Shown here one piece after another: positions 45,442 through 54,176 of a stretch of DNA of 64,000 nt; within the stretch, counting starts at the first letter, position 1, and every line of letters starts with the position of its first letter. The position numbers and the translations under genes are program-made. Source of the DNA: Microbacterium laevaniformans. GTDB lineage: Bacteria; Actinomycetota; Actinomycetes; Actinomycetales; Microbacteriaceae. The stretch spans positions 806,001-870,000 of the forward strand of contig NZ_JAFBCE010000001.1 in the NCBI RefSeq assembly GCF_016907555.1. The letters are read 5' to 3'. The notes under the pieces were generated by a model that saw nothing but the letters and a program-made list of their open reading frames with translations, was not told the DNA's origin and ran no database searches.

Positions 45442-46208
45442 CGAACACACCGGATGCCGAGGGCGTGCGCCTGCAGAAGGTGCTCGCCAATGCCGGAGTC
45501 GCCTCGCGTCGGGTCTGCGAGCAGTACATCGTGGAGGGCCGCATCCGGGTGAACGGAGAGGTCGTCACCGAGCTCGGACGCCGCATCGACCCGGCATCCG
45601 ACCTCGTCGATGTGGACGGCACAGCGATCCAACTCGACACCACCAAGCGCTACGTCATGCTCAACAAGCCGACCGGCGTCGTCTCGTCGATGAAGGACGA
45701 GCAGGGCCGCCCCGACCTCCGCCGTTTCACGAAGGACTGGGACGAGCGGCTCTACAACGTCGGCCGGCTGGATGCCGAGACCTCGGGACTGCTCGTGCTG
45801 ACCAACGACGGCGAGCTCGCCCATGTGCTGGCCCACCCCTCGTTCGGCGTCACCAAGGTCTACATCGCGAAGGTCACCGGTCGCGTGACCGCCCAGACGA
45901 TCGCGCAGCTGACCGCGGGCGTCGACTTGGAGGACGGACCCATCGCCGCCGACAAGGCGCGCCTGCTCGACACCTCCGGCGGCACCTCTCTGGTGGAGCT
46001 CACGTTGCACTCCGGGCGCAACCGCATCGTCCGGCGCATGATGGCGGCCGTCGGCCACCCCGTCGTCGACCTCGTGCGACGTCAGTTCGGGCCGCTCCAC
46101 CTGGGAACCCTCCCGGCGGGGCGGGCCCGCGAGTTGACTACAGTGGAACGCGGCGCACTGCTCACCGTGGCGCGCCAGGCGGCGCCCACGCCGCCCGGGG
46201 ACAGCTGA
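45438..46208 (+). CDS. rluB: Pseudouridine synthase, RluB/RsuA family
   Basis: 256 aa. The N-terminal S4 domain is RLQKVLANAGVASRRVCEQYI. The catalytic Asp lies in VGRLDAETSGLLVLTNDG near residue 110, and motifs KVYIAKVTG and LHSGRNRIVRRMMAAVGHPV follow. It is predicted to modify 23S U2605-type sites, but a 16S target cannot be excluded. Part of the overlapping scpAB run. Confidence 0.9.
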   Translation: MTNTPDAEGVRLQKVLANAGVASRRVCEQYIVEGRIRVNGEVVTELGRRIDPASDLVDVDGTAIQLDTTKRYVMLNKPTGVVSSMKDEQGRPDLRRFTKDWDERLYNVGRLDAETSGLLVLTNDGELAHVLAHPSFGVTKVYIAKVTGRVTAQTIAQLTAGVDLEDGPIAADKARLLDTSGGTSLVELTLHSGRNRIVRRMMAAVGHPVVDLVRRQFGPLHLGTLPAGRARELTTVERGALLTVARQAAPTPPGDS

Positions 46209-46219
46209 GGCGGAGAACA

Positions 46220-47341
46220 GTGACCGAACAGGCCGTTGCCGATCTGCGCACCCGCGCGGCCCGCACCTCCGGCACGGTCCGGATCGTCGGTGCCGGGCTG
46301 CTCGGTGCCAGCATCGGCCATGCGTTGCGCGCGCTCGGCGTCGACGTCGCGCTCGCCGACGCATCGCCCGCCCAGTTGCGTCTGGCGATCGACTACGGTG
46401 CCGGCCGCGCCGCGCGTGACGGTGACCGCCCGCTGCTCGTGGTCGTCGCCGTCCCGCCGGACGTCGTCGCCGACGTCGTCGAGCGCGAACTGGCCGCGTT
46501 CCCGGATGCCGTCGTCACCGATGTCGCGAGCGTGAAGCTCGATCCGCTCCGCGAACTGCGCCGACGCGGCGTCGACCTCACGCACTACATCGGCTCGCAT
46601 CCGATGGCCGGGCGCGAGCGCGGCGGGGCCATCTCGGCGCGCGCCGACATCTTCGTGGGCCGCCCCTGGGTCGTGTGCCGCGACGAGGAGACCCCGGCAT
46701 CCGATCTCGCACTCGTCGAAGGGCTCGCGCTCGACCTCGGCGCGACGCCCATCGAGATGACGCCCGACGAGCACGACCGCGCGGTCGCGCTCGTGTCGCA
46801 CGTGCCGCAGCTGGTGGCGTCGCTGCTCGCGGGCCGGTTCGTCGACGCGCCCGACGGCTCGCTGCGGCTGGCCGGACAGGGCGTGCGCGACACGACCCGT
46901 ATCGCGGCCTCCGCGCCGGAGCTGTGGGTGCAGATTCTCGGTGCGAACTCCGCCCCCGTCGTCGACGTGCTCGACGCTCTCTCCGACGACCTGCGTGCCG
47001 TCGCGGACGCCCTGCGCGCCCCCGAGGCCCCCGGCGCGCGCCGCGCCGTCGCCGACACCATCCGCCGCGGCAACGACGGTGTGGAGCGCCTGCCCGGCAA
47101 GCACGGGCAGAACCGCCGGTACGAGAGCCTCGTCGTCATGGTCGACGACACGCCGGGTCAGCTGGGCCGCCTGTTCGGCGAGCTCGGGGAGCTGGGGGTC
47201 AACGTCGAAGACCTGCGCCTGGAGCATTCGCCCGGTGCGCAGTTCGGTCTGGCCGAGATCAGTGTCGACCCGACGATCCTCCGTCACGCCGAGGACGGCC
47301 TGACGGCGCGCGGCTGGAAGATCGCGAGCCTGCCCTCATGA
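46220..47341 (+). CDS. tyrA: Prephenate dehydrogenase with C-terminal ACT-like domain
   Basis: 373 aa; oxidative decarboxylation of prephenate for tyrosine synthesis. The NAD-binding motif is [17 protein letters not shown] (about 20-36), the catalytic His region is [14 protein letters not shown] near 128, and [12 protein letters not shown] is near 193. The last 75 residues ([33 protein letters not shown]) form an ACT domain, implying tyrosine feedback. GTG start at 46220 just after the rluB stop; a longer upstream frame overlaps rluB and is rejected. Confidence 0.92.
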   Translation: MTEQAVADLRTRAARTSGTVRIVGAGLLGASIGHALRALGVDVALADASPAQLRLAIDYGAGRAARDGDRPLLVVVAVPPDVVADVVERELAAFPDAVVTDVASVKLDPLRELRRRGVDLTHYIGSHPMAGRERGGAISARADIFVGRPWVVCRDEETPASDLALVEGLALDLGATPIEMTPDEHDRAVALVSHVPQLVASLLAGRFVDAPDGSLRLAGQGVRDTTRIAASAPELWVQILGANSAPVVDVLDALSDDLRAVADALRAPEAPGARRAVADTIRRGNDGVERLPGKHGQNRRYESLVVMVDDTPGQLGRLFGELGELGVNVEDLRLEHSPGAQFGLAEISVDPTILRHAEDGLTARGWKIASLPS

Positions 47342-48039
47342 CCGTCACGATCGCCATCGACGGGCCCGCGGGCTCGGGCAAGTCCAGCGTGTCCAAGCAG
47401 GTGGCGCGCGCCCTCGGCTACGGCTACCTCGACACCGGCGCCGCCTACCGAGCCCTCGCATGGCACGTGCTGGCGCGGGGCGCCGGTGCCGCGTCCGACA
47501 CGGCGGACGAGGCGGTCGTGGTGGCCGCGGCATCCGACTTCCCCTACGCCATCTCGCTCGACCCCGACGACTACTGGGTGCGGGTGGGGGAGACCGACGT
47601 CACCGCCGCGATCCGCGAGCCGCGGGTGACCGCCGCCGTCAGCGGCGTCGCCCGCGTTCCCGCCGTGCGTGCGCAGGTCAACGAGCTGTTCCGCCGGCTC
47701 GTCCGCAACTCGGGCCGGCCCGGGGTCGTCGTGGAAGGCCGCGACATCACCACCGTTGTCGCCCCCGACGCGCCGGTGCGGATCCTCCTCACCGCCGCAC
47801 CCGAGGTGCGCGCCGCCCGGCGCAGCGCCGAGCTGTCCGGCGAGGATGCCGATGCCGTCGCCGCGGCACTTCACCGCCGGGATGCCGCCGACAGCACCGT
47901 CGTCGACTTCCTCACCGCCGCCGACGGCGTCACGGTCGTCGATTCGACCGAACTTGATTTCGCTCAGACCGTGGAGGCCGTCCTCGACGTGATCTCTGCG
48001 ACTGACCCCACCCCACAGGAGAACCACGATGGCCGCTGA
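47338..48039 (+). CDS. cmk: Cytidylate kinase
   Basis: 233 aa; phosphorylates CMP and dCMP. The P-loop is [18 protein letters not shown] near residues 6-23. [13 protein letters not shown] is the nucleotide-binding region, [15 protein letters not shown] is near 125, and the lid contains [11 protein letters not shown] overlapping the tyrA stop. The order cmk-der is conserved in actinobacteria; der starts 11 bp before its stop. Confidence 0.95.
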   Translation: MTVTIAIDGPAGSGKSSVSKQVARALGYGYLDTGAAYRALAWHVLARGAGAASDTADEAVVVAAASDFPYAISLDPDDYWVRVGETDVTAAIREPRVTAAVSGVARVPAVRAQVNELFRRLVRNSGRPGVVVEGRDITTVVAPDAPVRILLTAAPEVRAARRSAELSGEDADAVAAALHRRDAADSTVVDFLTAADGVTVVDSTELDFAQTVEAVLDVISATDPTPQENHDGR

Positions 48040-49552
48040 AGACGAGTACGAGGCCGGTCCCGACCAGATCGAGGAGAAGCTCGCGAACCTCGACGAGGAA
48101 CTCGCGGAACAGCGGGCGGCGGCGCTGCGCGCCTCGCTCGCCGACTACGACCTGGACGATGAGGACGACGACCTGCTCGCGGGCTTCACCGCCGGCGGCG
48201 AGGTCGTCGAGATGCTGCCCGCGCTGCCGGTCGTCGCGATCGTCGGACGGCCGAACGTCGGCAAGTCGGCGCTCGTGAACCGCATCCTCGGCCGCCGCGA
48301 AGCGGTCGTCGAAGACACCCCGGGCGTGACGCGAGACCGCGTCACCTACAAGGCCGAGTGGATGGACCGCCGTTTCTCGCTCGTCGACACCGGCGGGTGG
48401 GAGCCCGACGCCCGCGGCATCGATCGCTCCGTCGCCGCGCAGGCAGAGGTCGCCATCGACCTCTGCGACGTCGTGCTGTTCGTCGTCGACGCCATGGTCG
48501 GCGCCACCGCGACCGACGAGGCCGTCGTGAAGCTGCTGCGCACGACCAAGAAGCCCGTCTTCCTCGTCGCCAACAAGATCGACGACGCCCGCCAGGAGCC
48601 CGAGGCTGCGGCGCTGTGGAACCTGGGCCTGGGCGAGCCGCACCCCGTGTCGGCCATTCACGGTCGCGGGGTCGCCGACCTGCTCGACGAGGTCATGAAG
48701 GTACTCCCGGAGGTCTCGGCCGTCGCCAAGGGCGAGCTCGGCGGCCCGCGTCGCGTCGCGATCCTCGGCCGCCCGAACGTCGGCAAGTCCTCGCTGCTGA
48801 ACAAGGCCGCCGGTGAGGAGCGCGTCGTCGTCAACGAGCTCGCCGGCACCACCCGCGACCCGGTGGACGAGATCGTCGAGCTCGGCGGCAAGCTGTGGCG
48901 CTTCGTCGACACCGCCGGCATCCGCCGCCGTGTGCACCTGCAGCAGGGCGCCGACTTCTACGCGTCGCTTCGCACCTCCGCCGCGCTCGAGAAGGCCGAA
49001 GTGGCCGTCGTCGTGCTCGACGTCTCGCAGTCGATCAGCGTGCAGGACCTCAACATCATCGACCTGGTGCTCGAGTCGGGCCGTGCGCTCGTGCTCGCCT
49101 TCAACAAGTGGGACCGCCTGAACGACGACGACATGGAGAACTCCGACCGGCGCCGCTACCTCGAGCGCGAGATCGAGCAGGACCTCGCACACGTCGCGTG
49201 GGCTCCGCGCGTGAACATCTCCGCGCGCACCGGTCGTCACCTCGACAAGCTCGTCCCGGCGCTGGAGACGGCGCTGGAGTCGTGGGATCAGCGCATTCCG
49301 ACCGGAAAGTTCAACGCGTTCCTCGCCGAGCTCATCGCGGAGCACCCGCATCCGCTGCGCGGAGGCAAGCAGCCGCGCATCCTGTTCGGCACGCAGGCGG
49401 GCACCCGTCCGCCGACCTTCGTGCTGTTCACGACCGGATTCCTCGACCCGGGTTACCGTCGGTTCATCCAGCGGCGCCTGCGCGAGATCTTCGGCTTCGA
49501 AGGTACGCCGATCGTCGTCAACATGCGGGTGCGCGAGCGTCGCCAGCGTTGA
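48029..49552 (+). CDS. der: Ribosome biogenesis GTPase Der
   Basis: 507 aa with two GTPase domains and a C-terminal KH-like domain. G1 motifs [13 protein letters not shown] (about 71) and [13 protein letters not shown] (about 247), switch DTGGWEPDA and DTAGIRRRV, and G4 NKIDDA and NKWDRL are all present. The acidic N-terminal extension of about 60 residues is typical of actinobacterial Der. It assists 50S maturation. Last gene of the long overlapping run; no strong terminator is seen, only the repeat unit that follows. Confidence 0.96.
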   Translation: MAAEDEYEAGPDQIEEKLANLDEELAEQRAAALRASLADYDLDDEDDDLLAGFTAGGEVVEMLPALPVVAIVGRPNVGKSALVNRILGRREAVVEDTPGVTRDRVTYKAEWMDRRFSLVDTGGWEPDARGIDRSVAAQAEVAIDLCDVVLFVVDAMVGATATDEAVVKLLRTTKKPVFLVANKIDDARQEPEAAALWNLGLGEPHPVSAIHGRGVADLLDEVMKVLPEVSAVAKGELGGPRRVAILGRPNVGKSSLLNKAAGEERVVVNELAGTTRDPVDEIVELGGKLWRFVDTAGIRRRVHLQQGADFYASLRTSAALEKAEVAVVVLDVSQSISVQDLNIIDLVLESGRALVLAFNKWDRLNDDDMENSDRRRYLEREIEQDLAHVAWAPRVNISARTGRHLDKLVPALETALESWDQRIPTGKFNAFLAELIAEHPHPLRGGKQPRILFGTQAGTRPPTFVLFTTGFLDPGYRRFIQRRLREIFGFEGTPIVVNMRVRERRQR

Positions 49553-49619
49553 GTCCCGCTGTCGCCGTGGCGGGCCGTCTGTGGTGCCGGCGCGGGCTGT
49601 GGCGGCGGCGCGCCGCTGA

Positions 49620-49701
49620 CCGAACTGCAAGGCCTCTGCGCCGACACGCGGTGTGATGCGCGGATGCAGCGGCGTGTCGCCCCGCATCCCTTGCAGTTCG
49701 G
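49620..49701. repeat. Palindromic intergenic repeat, copy 1
   Basis: 82 bp bounded by CCGAACTGCAAGG and its exact inverse CCTTGCAGTTCGG. A second nested inverted pair is inside (CGACACGC and GCGTGTCG), so the whole can fold into a long hairpin. Copy 2, same orientation, lies at 51265-51346. It resembles REP/MITE-like intergenic repeats. The rest of 49553-49817 shows no gene. Confidence 0.8.
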
Positions 49702-49809
49702 GTGGGTGGGTGGCCGGCCGGGCCGCGCGCCGAGCGGGCTCGGCCGAGCCGGCTGGTCTGTCGGCTCGCGGGGGGTTGGTCACGCCAGGTGCTTCGTCCC
49801 GGTCGTCGA

Positions 49810-49817
49810 GCGAATGG
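49810..49817. repeat. Left 8-bp target duplication of the ISL3 element
   Basis: GCGAATGG, repeated exactly at 51241-51248 on the other side of the insertion. Confidence 0.9.
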
Positions 49818-51240
49818 GGCTCTTCGCAGATGAGGGTGTAGTCGTGGGCCGGCTGGTGGTTCGCGGATAGGCGTCGAGGTCTTCCAGGATGGAAGTTCCT
49901 ACGCTGCCCATCCGAAAGACCTCGACGTGCACCACCCTACGTTCGCGACCCCTGACCTGACCACGTTCTGCCGCCTCGACGAGCTCGGCCTCGAGGCTGT
50001 TGGACAGCTGCTCGAGCCAGACCGGGCAGTGCTTGAGTGCCGTGTCATCAATGATGACCCGTGGTGCCGGAAGTGCGGTGCGGAGGGCGTGGCGCGTGAC
50101 ACGGTCACGCGGCCGCTCGCGCATGAGCCGTTCGGGCACCGGCCGACGACGCTGCTGATCCGGGTGCGCCGCTACCGGTGCGCGCACTGCCGGCGCACCT
50201 GGCGGCAGGACACGACGAAAGCGGCGGCGCCACGGGCGAAGATCTCGCGCGGCGGGATCGGGTGGGCACTCACCACGATCGTGGTCGACCACCTCACCGT
50301 CTCCCGCGCCGCAGCAGGACTCGGGGTGTCGTGGCACACCGCGAACACCGCGATCCTCGCCGAAGGCAAGCGACGGCTGATCGACGACCCCACGCGGTTC
50401 GATGGGGTGACCACGATCGGTGTCGACGAGCACGTCTGGCGCCACACACGGTTCGGCGACAAGTACGTGACCGTGATCATCGACCTCACCCCGGTCCGCG
50501 AGAAGAGCGGCCCGGCCCGGCTGCTGGACATGGTCGAGGGGCGGTCGAAGCAGGTGTTCAAGCAGTGGCTCGCCGCCCGGCCCGCGGACTGGTCGAAGGC
50601 GATCGAGGTGGTCGCGATGGATGGGTTCAGCGGGTTCAAGACCGCCGCGGCCGAGGAACTCCCCGACGCCGTCCCCGTCATGGACCCGTTCCACGTCGTC
50701 CGCCTCGCCGGCGACGCCCTGGACCGCACCCGGCAGCGTGTTCAGCAGGACAACCTCGGCCACCGCGGCCACGCCGGTGACCCGCTCTACGGTGTCCGCC
50801 GCACCCTTCACACCGGCGCGAGCTTGCTCACCGAGAAGCAGACCGCACGCCTCGACGCGGTGTTCGCCGCCGAGGAGCACATCGAGGTCGAAGCGACCTG
50901 GGGCATCTACCAGCGCATCGTCGCGGCCTACCGCGAACCCGACAAGAACAAGGCCAAGGAGATGATGCGCGCAGTGATCGACGCCGTCAGCAGCGGCGTC
51001 CCCGCCGCTCTCACCGAGATCCGCCGACTCGGGCGGACCTTGAAGCAGCGCGCAGCCGACGTGCTCGCGTTCTTCGACCGCCCCGGCACCTCGAACGGAC
51101 CCACCGAGGCAATCAACGGGCGCCTCGAACACCTCCGCGGATCGGCCCTGGGCTTCCGCAACCTGACTCACTACATCGCGCGGTCGCTGCTCGAAGCCGG
51201 CGGCTTCAGACCACTCCTACACCCTCGATTGCGATGAGCC
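49818..51240. mobile_element. ISL3-family insertion sequence, intact
   Basis: 1423 bp. The left end GGCTCTTCGCAGATGAGGG and the inverted right end GGCTCATCGCAATCGAGGG match at most positions, with GTGTAG following in both. It is flanked by 8-bp direct repeats, the usual ISL3 duplication length. It carries one complete transposase gene. Perfect flanks and an open frame suggest a recent insertion. It lies between the two copies of the palindromic repeat. Confidence 0.9.
49927..51237 (+). CDS. ISL3-family transposase
   Basis: 436 aa DDE transposase. The N-terminal zinc-finger region has CRKCGAEG and CAHCRRTWRQD (about 48-95), followed by an HTH region. The catalytic acidic residues are readable in TIGVDEHVWR (about 165), VVAMDGFSGF (about 235) and the final Glu in TSNGPTEAINGRLEHLRG (about 395). 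GTG start at 49927, just inside the left terminal repeat. The frame is complete, so the element is probably active. Confidence 0.93.
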   Translation: MHHPTFATPDLTTFCRLDELGLEAVGQLLEPDRAVLECRVINDDPWCRKCGAEGVARDTVTRPLAHEPFGHRPTTLLIRVRRYRCAHCRRTWRQDTTKAAAPRAKISRGGIGWALTTIVVDHLTVSRAAAGLGVSWHTANTAILAEGKRRLIDDPTRFDGVTTIGVDEHVWRHTRFGDKYVTVIIDLTPVREKSGPARLLDMVEGRSKQVFKQWLAARPADWSKAIEVVAMDGFSGFKTAAAEELPDAVPVMDPFHVVRLAGDALDRTRQRVQQDNLGHRGHAGDPLYGVRRTLHTGASLLTEKQTARLDAVFAAEEHIEVEATWGIYQRIVAAYREPDKNKAKEMMRAVIDAVSSGVPAALTEIRRLGRTLKQRAADVLAFFDRPGTSNGPTEAINGRLEHLRGSALGFRNLTHYIARSLLEAGGFRPLLHPRLR

Positions 51241-51248
51241 GCGAATGG
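51241..51248. repeat. Right 8-bp target duplication of the ISL3 element
   Basis: GCGAATGG directly after the right terminal repeat; pairs with 49810-49817. Confidence 0.9.
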
Positions 51249-51264
51249 CGCCGGCCGGTGTCAC

Positions 51265-51346
51265 CCGAACTGCAAGGCCTCAGCGCCGACATGCGGTGTG
51301 GTGCGCGGATGCCGCGGCGTGTCGCCCCGCATCCCTTGCAGTTCGG
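51265..51346. repeat. Palindromic intergenic repeat, copy 2
   Basis: 82 bp, nearly identical to 49620-49701 and in the same orientation. A further repeated stretch, CCCGGTCGTTGAGCGAGCGG, lies about 80 bp beyond it (from 51424), with a counterpart before the IS (up to 49817), so the repeat unit is composite. Its GCGGC-GCA-GCCGC hairpin may also terminate nrdG transcripts. Confidence 0.8.
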
Positions 51347-51471
51347 GTGGGTGGGCGGCCGGGCGGAGGGCTTGTAGTTCGGGCAGTGGCCAGCGCGACG
51401 GCGCCACGCGCGCTCGCCCCGGTCCCGGTCGTTGAGCGAGCGGCGCAGCCGCGAGTCGAAACGCGCGGGCG

Positions 51472-52212
51472 TCAGCGGATGACCAGCGAGCGGAACCGCT
51501 CCACCGGCAGGTCGTCCAAGCGCAGGGGAGCAGCCTCGGCATCCGTCGTGCTCACGCGGGGCAGCGGCTGTCGCGCTCCCGTCTCGCGGAACCGCTGCAC
51601 GGCCCACGTGTCGACGCCCGCGTCGGCGAGACGGCATCCGAGTTCGCGGAGTCCCGCGTCGTCGATCGCCGCCGGGTGCACGGTGGTGCGCACCTCGTAG
51701 TCGAGCGGGTGATCCGATCCGGCGCGCAGCAGCCGGTTGCCGAGCACGAGTTCGAGCGAGCGCCAGGCGTGTCCGCCGCTGGGGGCGCGGCCGGTGACGG
51801 TGGCGTAGTCGTCGGGCACGGCTTTGATGTCCAGTCCCACCCAATCGACGTAGGGCAGCGCACGAGCCAGCAGCCCCGGGTAGGCGCCCGCGGTGTGCAG
51901 GCCCACCCTGAAGCCGAGCGTGCGCACCATCTGCATCGCCGGAACCAGCGCGTGCTGCAGGGTGGGCTCGCCGCCGGAGAAGACGACGCCGTCGAGCAGT
52001 CCCATCCGTTCGCAGAGCAGGTCGGTGACGTCAGCCCACGTGACGGCGCCCTCCGCCCGCGGATCGATGAGCGCCGGGTTGTGGCAATAGAAGCAGTTCC
52101 ACGGGCAGCCCTGCAGGAAGACCGTCGCGGTCATCATGTCGGGCCAGTCCACGGTCGAGAACGCCGTGACCCCCGCGATGTTCAGTTCACAGGCTGCAGC
52201 GGTGCGGACCAT
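51472..52212 (-). CDS. nrdG: Anaerobic ribonucleotide reductase activating protein (radical SAM)
   Basis: 246 aa. The radical-SAM cluster motif CPWNCFYC is at about 36-43 and the SAM region FSGGEPTLQ near 80. It installs the glycyl radical on NrdD using a 4Fe-4S cluster and SAM. It overlaps the nrdD 3' end by 31 bp, so the two are translationally coupled. The C-terminal half (YEVRTTVHPAAID, WAVQRF) fits the longer NrdG subtype. Confidence 0.9.
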   Translation of the reverse strand: MVRTAAACELNIAGVTAFSTVDWPDMMTATVFLQGCPWNCFYCHNPALIDPRAEGAVTWADVTDLLCERMGLLDGVVFSGGEPTLQHALVPAMQMVRTLGFRVGLHTAGAYPGLLARALPYVDWVGLDIKAVPDDYATVTGRAPSGGHAWRSLELVLGNRLLRAGSDHPLDYEVRTTVHPAAIDDAGLRELGCRLADAGVDTWAVQRFRETGARQPLPRVSTTDAEAAPLRLDDLPVERFRSLVIR

Positions 52213-54011
52213 GTCGCCTCCTCGGCGGGAAGGGCAGCGGAGAAGTATTCCCGCTCCTCAGCTTCGCCCTTCTTCCCGATGTTGAAGCTGGCGATCGGCC
52301 GGAAGTAACCCATCACGCGCGTCCACACCTCGCACGCGGCTCCGCAGTCGGGGCACTGCTCGTGGTGGCCGGACCGGTAGCCGTGACGGGGACAGATCGA
52401 GAAGGTGGGCGTCACCGTGATGTACGGCAGTCGGAAGCGCGACAGCGACCGGCGGACGAGGTCGCGGCAGGCCTCGGCCGACGGCATCGCTTCTCCCATG
52501 TAGAGGTGCAGCACCGTCCCGCCGGTGTATTTCGCCTGCAGCGCCTCTTGCATCTGCATCGCGAGGAACGGGTCGCTGGTGTAGCCGACGGGCAGCTGCG
52601 AGGAGTTCGTGTAGTAGGGGTTGTCGGCGGTGCCCGCATGGCGGATGCCGGGAAGGCGCGCGATGTCTTCCTTCGCGAACCGGTAGGTCGTTCCTTCGGC
52701 GGGCGTGGCCTCGAGGTTGAACATGTGCCCGGTCTGCTCCTGGAACTCGACCATGCGCGCGCGGACGTGGTCGAGCAGGCGCGTGGCCAGGCTCATGCCG
52801 CGTGCGGTGGTGATGTCGTCGGCATCGCGCGTGAAGTTGCGGACGTACTCGTTGAGGCCGTTGACGCCGATCGTGGAGAAGTGGTTGTCGAGCGTGCCGA
52901 GGTAGCGCTGCGTGTAGGGGAAGAGGCCGCCGTCGAGGTGGCGGGCGATGACGGCGCGCTTGGCGACGAGGCTGTCGCGCGCGATCTCGAGCAGCTCGTC
53001 GAGGCGGGCGATGGCGGCATCCTCGTCGCCGGAGTGCACGAACCCGAGGCGTGCGCAGTTGATGGTCACGACGCCGATCGATCCGGTCTGCTCGGCGGAG
53101 CCAAACAGACCGTTGCCGCGTTTGAGCAGCTCGGTGAGGTCGAGTTGCAACCGGCAGCACATCGAGCGGATCATGTGCGGGTCGAGGTCGGAGGTCACGA
53201 AGTTCTGGAAGTAGGGCAGGCCGTACTTGGCGGTCATCGCGAAGAGGGCGTCGGTGTTGGGGCCGTGCCAGTCGAAGTCCTTCGTGATGTTGTAGGTCGG
53301 GATGGGGAACGTGAAGGCGCGGCCGTCTTGGTCGCCCTCGGTCATCACGTCGATGAAGGCGCGGTTGATGACGGCCATCTCTGCGGCCAGGTCGCCGTAG
53401 GCGAACGCCTGCACCCGGCCGCCGACGAGGGGATGCTGATCGGCGAGGTCGTCGGGGCAGACCCAGTCGAAGGTCAGGTTGGTGAACGGTGTCTGCGTGC
53501 CCCAGCGGGACGGCACGTTGAGGTTGAAGATGAACTCCTGCATCGCCTGGCGCACGTCGTCGTAGCTCAGGTCGTCGATGCGCACGTAGGGGGCCAGATA
53601 CGTGTCGAACGAGCTGAACGCCTGCGCACCGGCCCACTCGTTCTGGAGCGTCCCGAGGAAGTTGACCAGTTGGCCGAGGGCGCTGGAGAAGTGGCGGGGA
53701 GGTGCCGAGGCGATCTTGCCGGGCACGCCGTTGAAGCCCTGTTCGAGCACCATCCTCAGCGACCACCCGGCGCAGTAGCCGGCGAAGACGTCGAGGTCGT
53801 GGATGTGGAGGTCGCCCTCGCGGTGTGCGGTGCCCGCCTCGGGTGCGTAGACCTCGTCGAGCCAGTAGTTGGCGATGAGCTTTCCCGCCGCGTTCAGGAT
53901 CATGCCGCCCAGCGAGTACCCCTGGTTCGCGTTCGCGTTGACCCGCCAGTCGGCGCGGGCGAGGTACTCGTCGATGGTCTCGGCGACGGAGACGGAACGG
54001 GGGGAGGTCAT
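52182..54011 (-). CDS. nrdD: Anaerobic (class III) ribonucleoside-triphosphate reductase
   Basis: 609 aa; reduces NTPs to dNTPs without oxygen through a glycyl radical. The Gly-radical motif is RVMGYFRP near residue 580, and the zinc site before it is CPRHGYRSGHHEQCPDCG. Other family blocks are HIHDLDVFAGYCAGWSL near 76 and the substrate-site TINCARLGFVHSG near 310. It starts at 54011 (MTSPRSVSV); a longer upstream frame is rejected because it overlaps the divergent Nudix gene. Presence suggests growth or survival with little oxygen in a group usually called aerobic. Confidence 0.93.
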   Translation of the reverse strand: MTSPRSVSVAETIDEYLARADWRVNANANQGYSLGGMILNAAGKLIANYWLDEVYAPEAGTAHREGDLHIHDLDVFAGYCAGWSLRMVLEQGFNGVPGKIASAPPRHFSSALGQLVNFLGTLQNEWAGAQAFSSFDTYLAPYVRIDDLSYDDVRQAMQEFIFNLNVPSRWGTQTPFTNLTFDWVCPDDLADQHPLVGGRVQAFAYGDLAAEMAVINRAFIDVMTEGDQDGRAFTFPIPTYNITKDFDWHGPNTDALFAMTAKYGLPYFQNFVTSDLDPHMIRSMCCRLQLDLTELLKRGNGLFGSAEQTGSIGVVTINCARLGFVHSGDEDAAIARLDELLEIARDSLVAKRAVIARHLDGGLFPYTQRYLGTLDNHFSTIGVNGLNEYVRNFTRDADDITTARGMSLATRLLDHVRARMVEFQEQTGHMFNLEATPAEGTTYRFAKEDIARLPGIRHAGTADNPYYTNSSQLPVGYTSDPFLAMQMQEALQAKYTGGTVLHLYMGEAMPSAEACRDLVRRSLSRFRLPYITVTPTFSICPRHGYRSGHHEQCPDCGAACEVWTRVMGYFRPIASFNIGKKGEAEEREYFSAALPAEEATWSAPLQPVN

Positions 54012-54023
54012 GATGATCCTGCC

Positions 54024-54067
54024 TTCGATATCTAGGGAGGCGAGCTTGGTCTGACCACAATATGTGG
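54024..54067 (-). promoter_or_regulatory. Two NrdR-like boxes upstream of nrdD
   Basis: TTCGATATCTAGGGAG (ATAT core 54028-54031) and CACAATATGTGGGG (ATAT core 54060-54063) each resemble the NrdR consensus aCaCnATATnTwGtGt; the first is the better match. Their centres are 32 bp apart, about three helical turns, the paired arrangement reported for NrdR sites. This implies repression of nrdDG by NrdR with ATP/dATP sensing. Confidence 0.5.
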
Positions 54068-54176
54068 GGGTGTGAGTCGCTGTCGCGTCCAGATGTGGGC
54101 GTGTCGCGGAGTCATGCGCCGTGCAAAACTTCGCCGTACGGCGGTCGCTGGCGCCGGGGTGTGACAGGCTGGGCGG

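Noticed and set aside
45422..46219. Long N-terminal extension of tyrA
   Set aside because: The frame is open only because of composition and overlaps rluB completely; similarity begins at the GTG at 46220.
47930..49783. 617-codon minus-strand frame opposite der
   Set aside because: Antisense shadow of der; low-complexity Asp/Arg/His-rich product.
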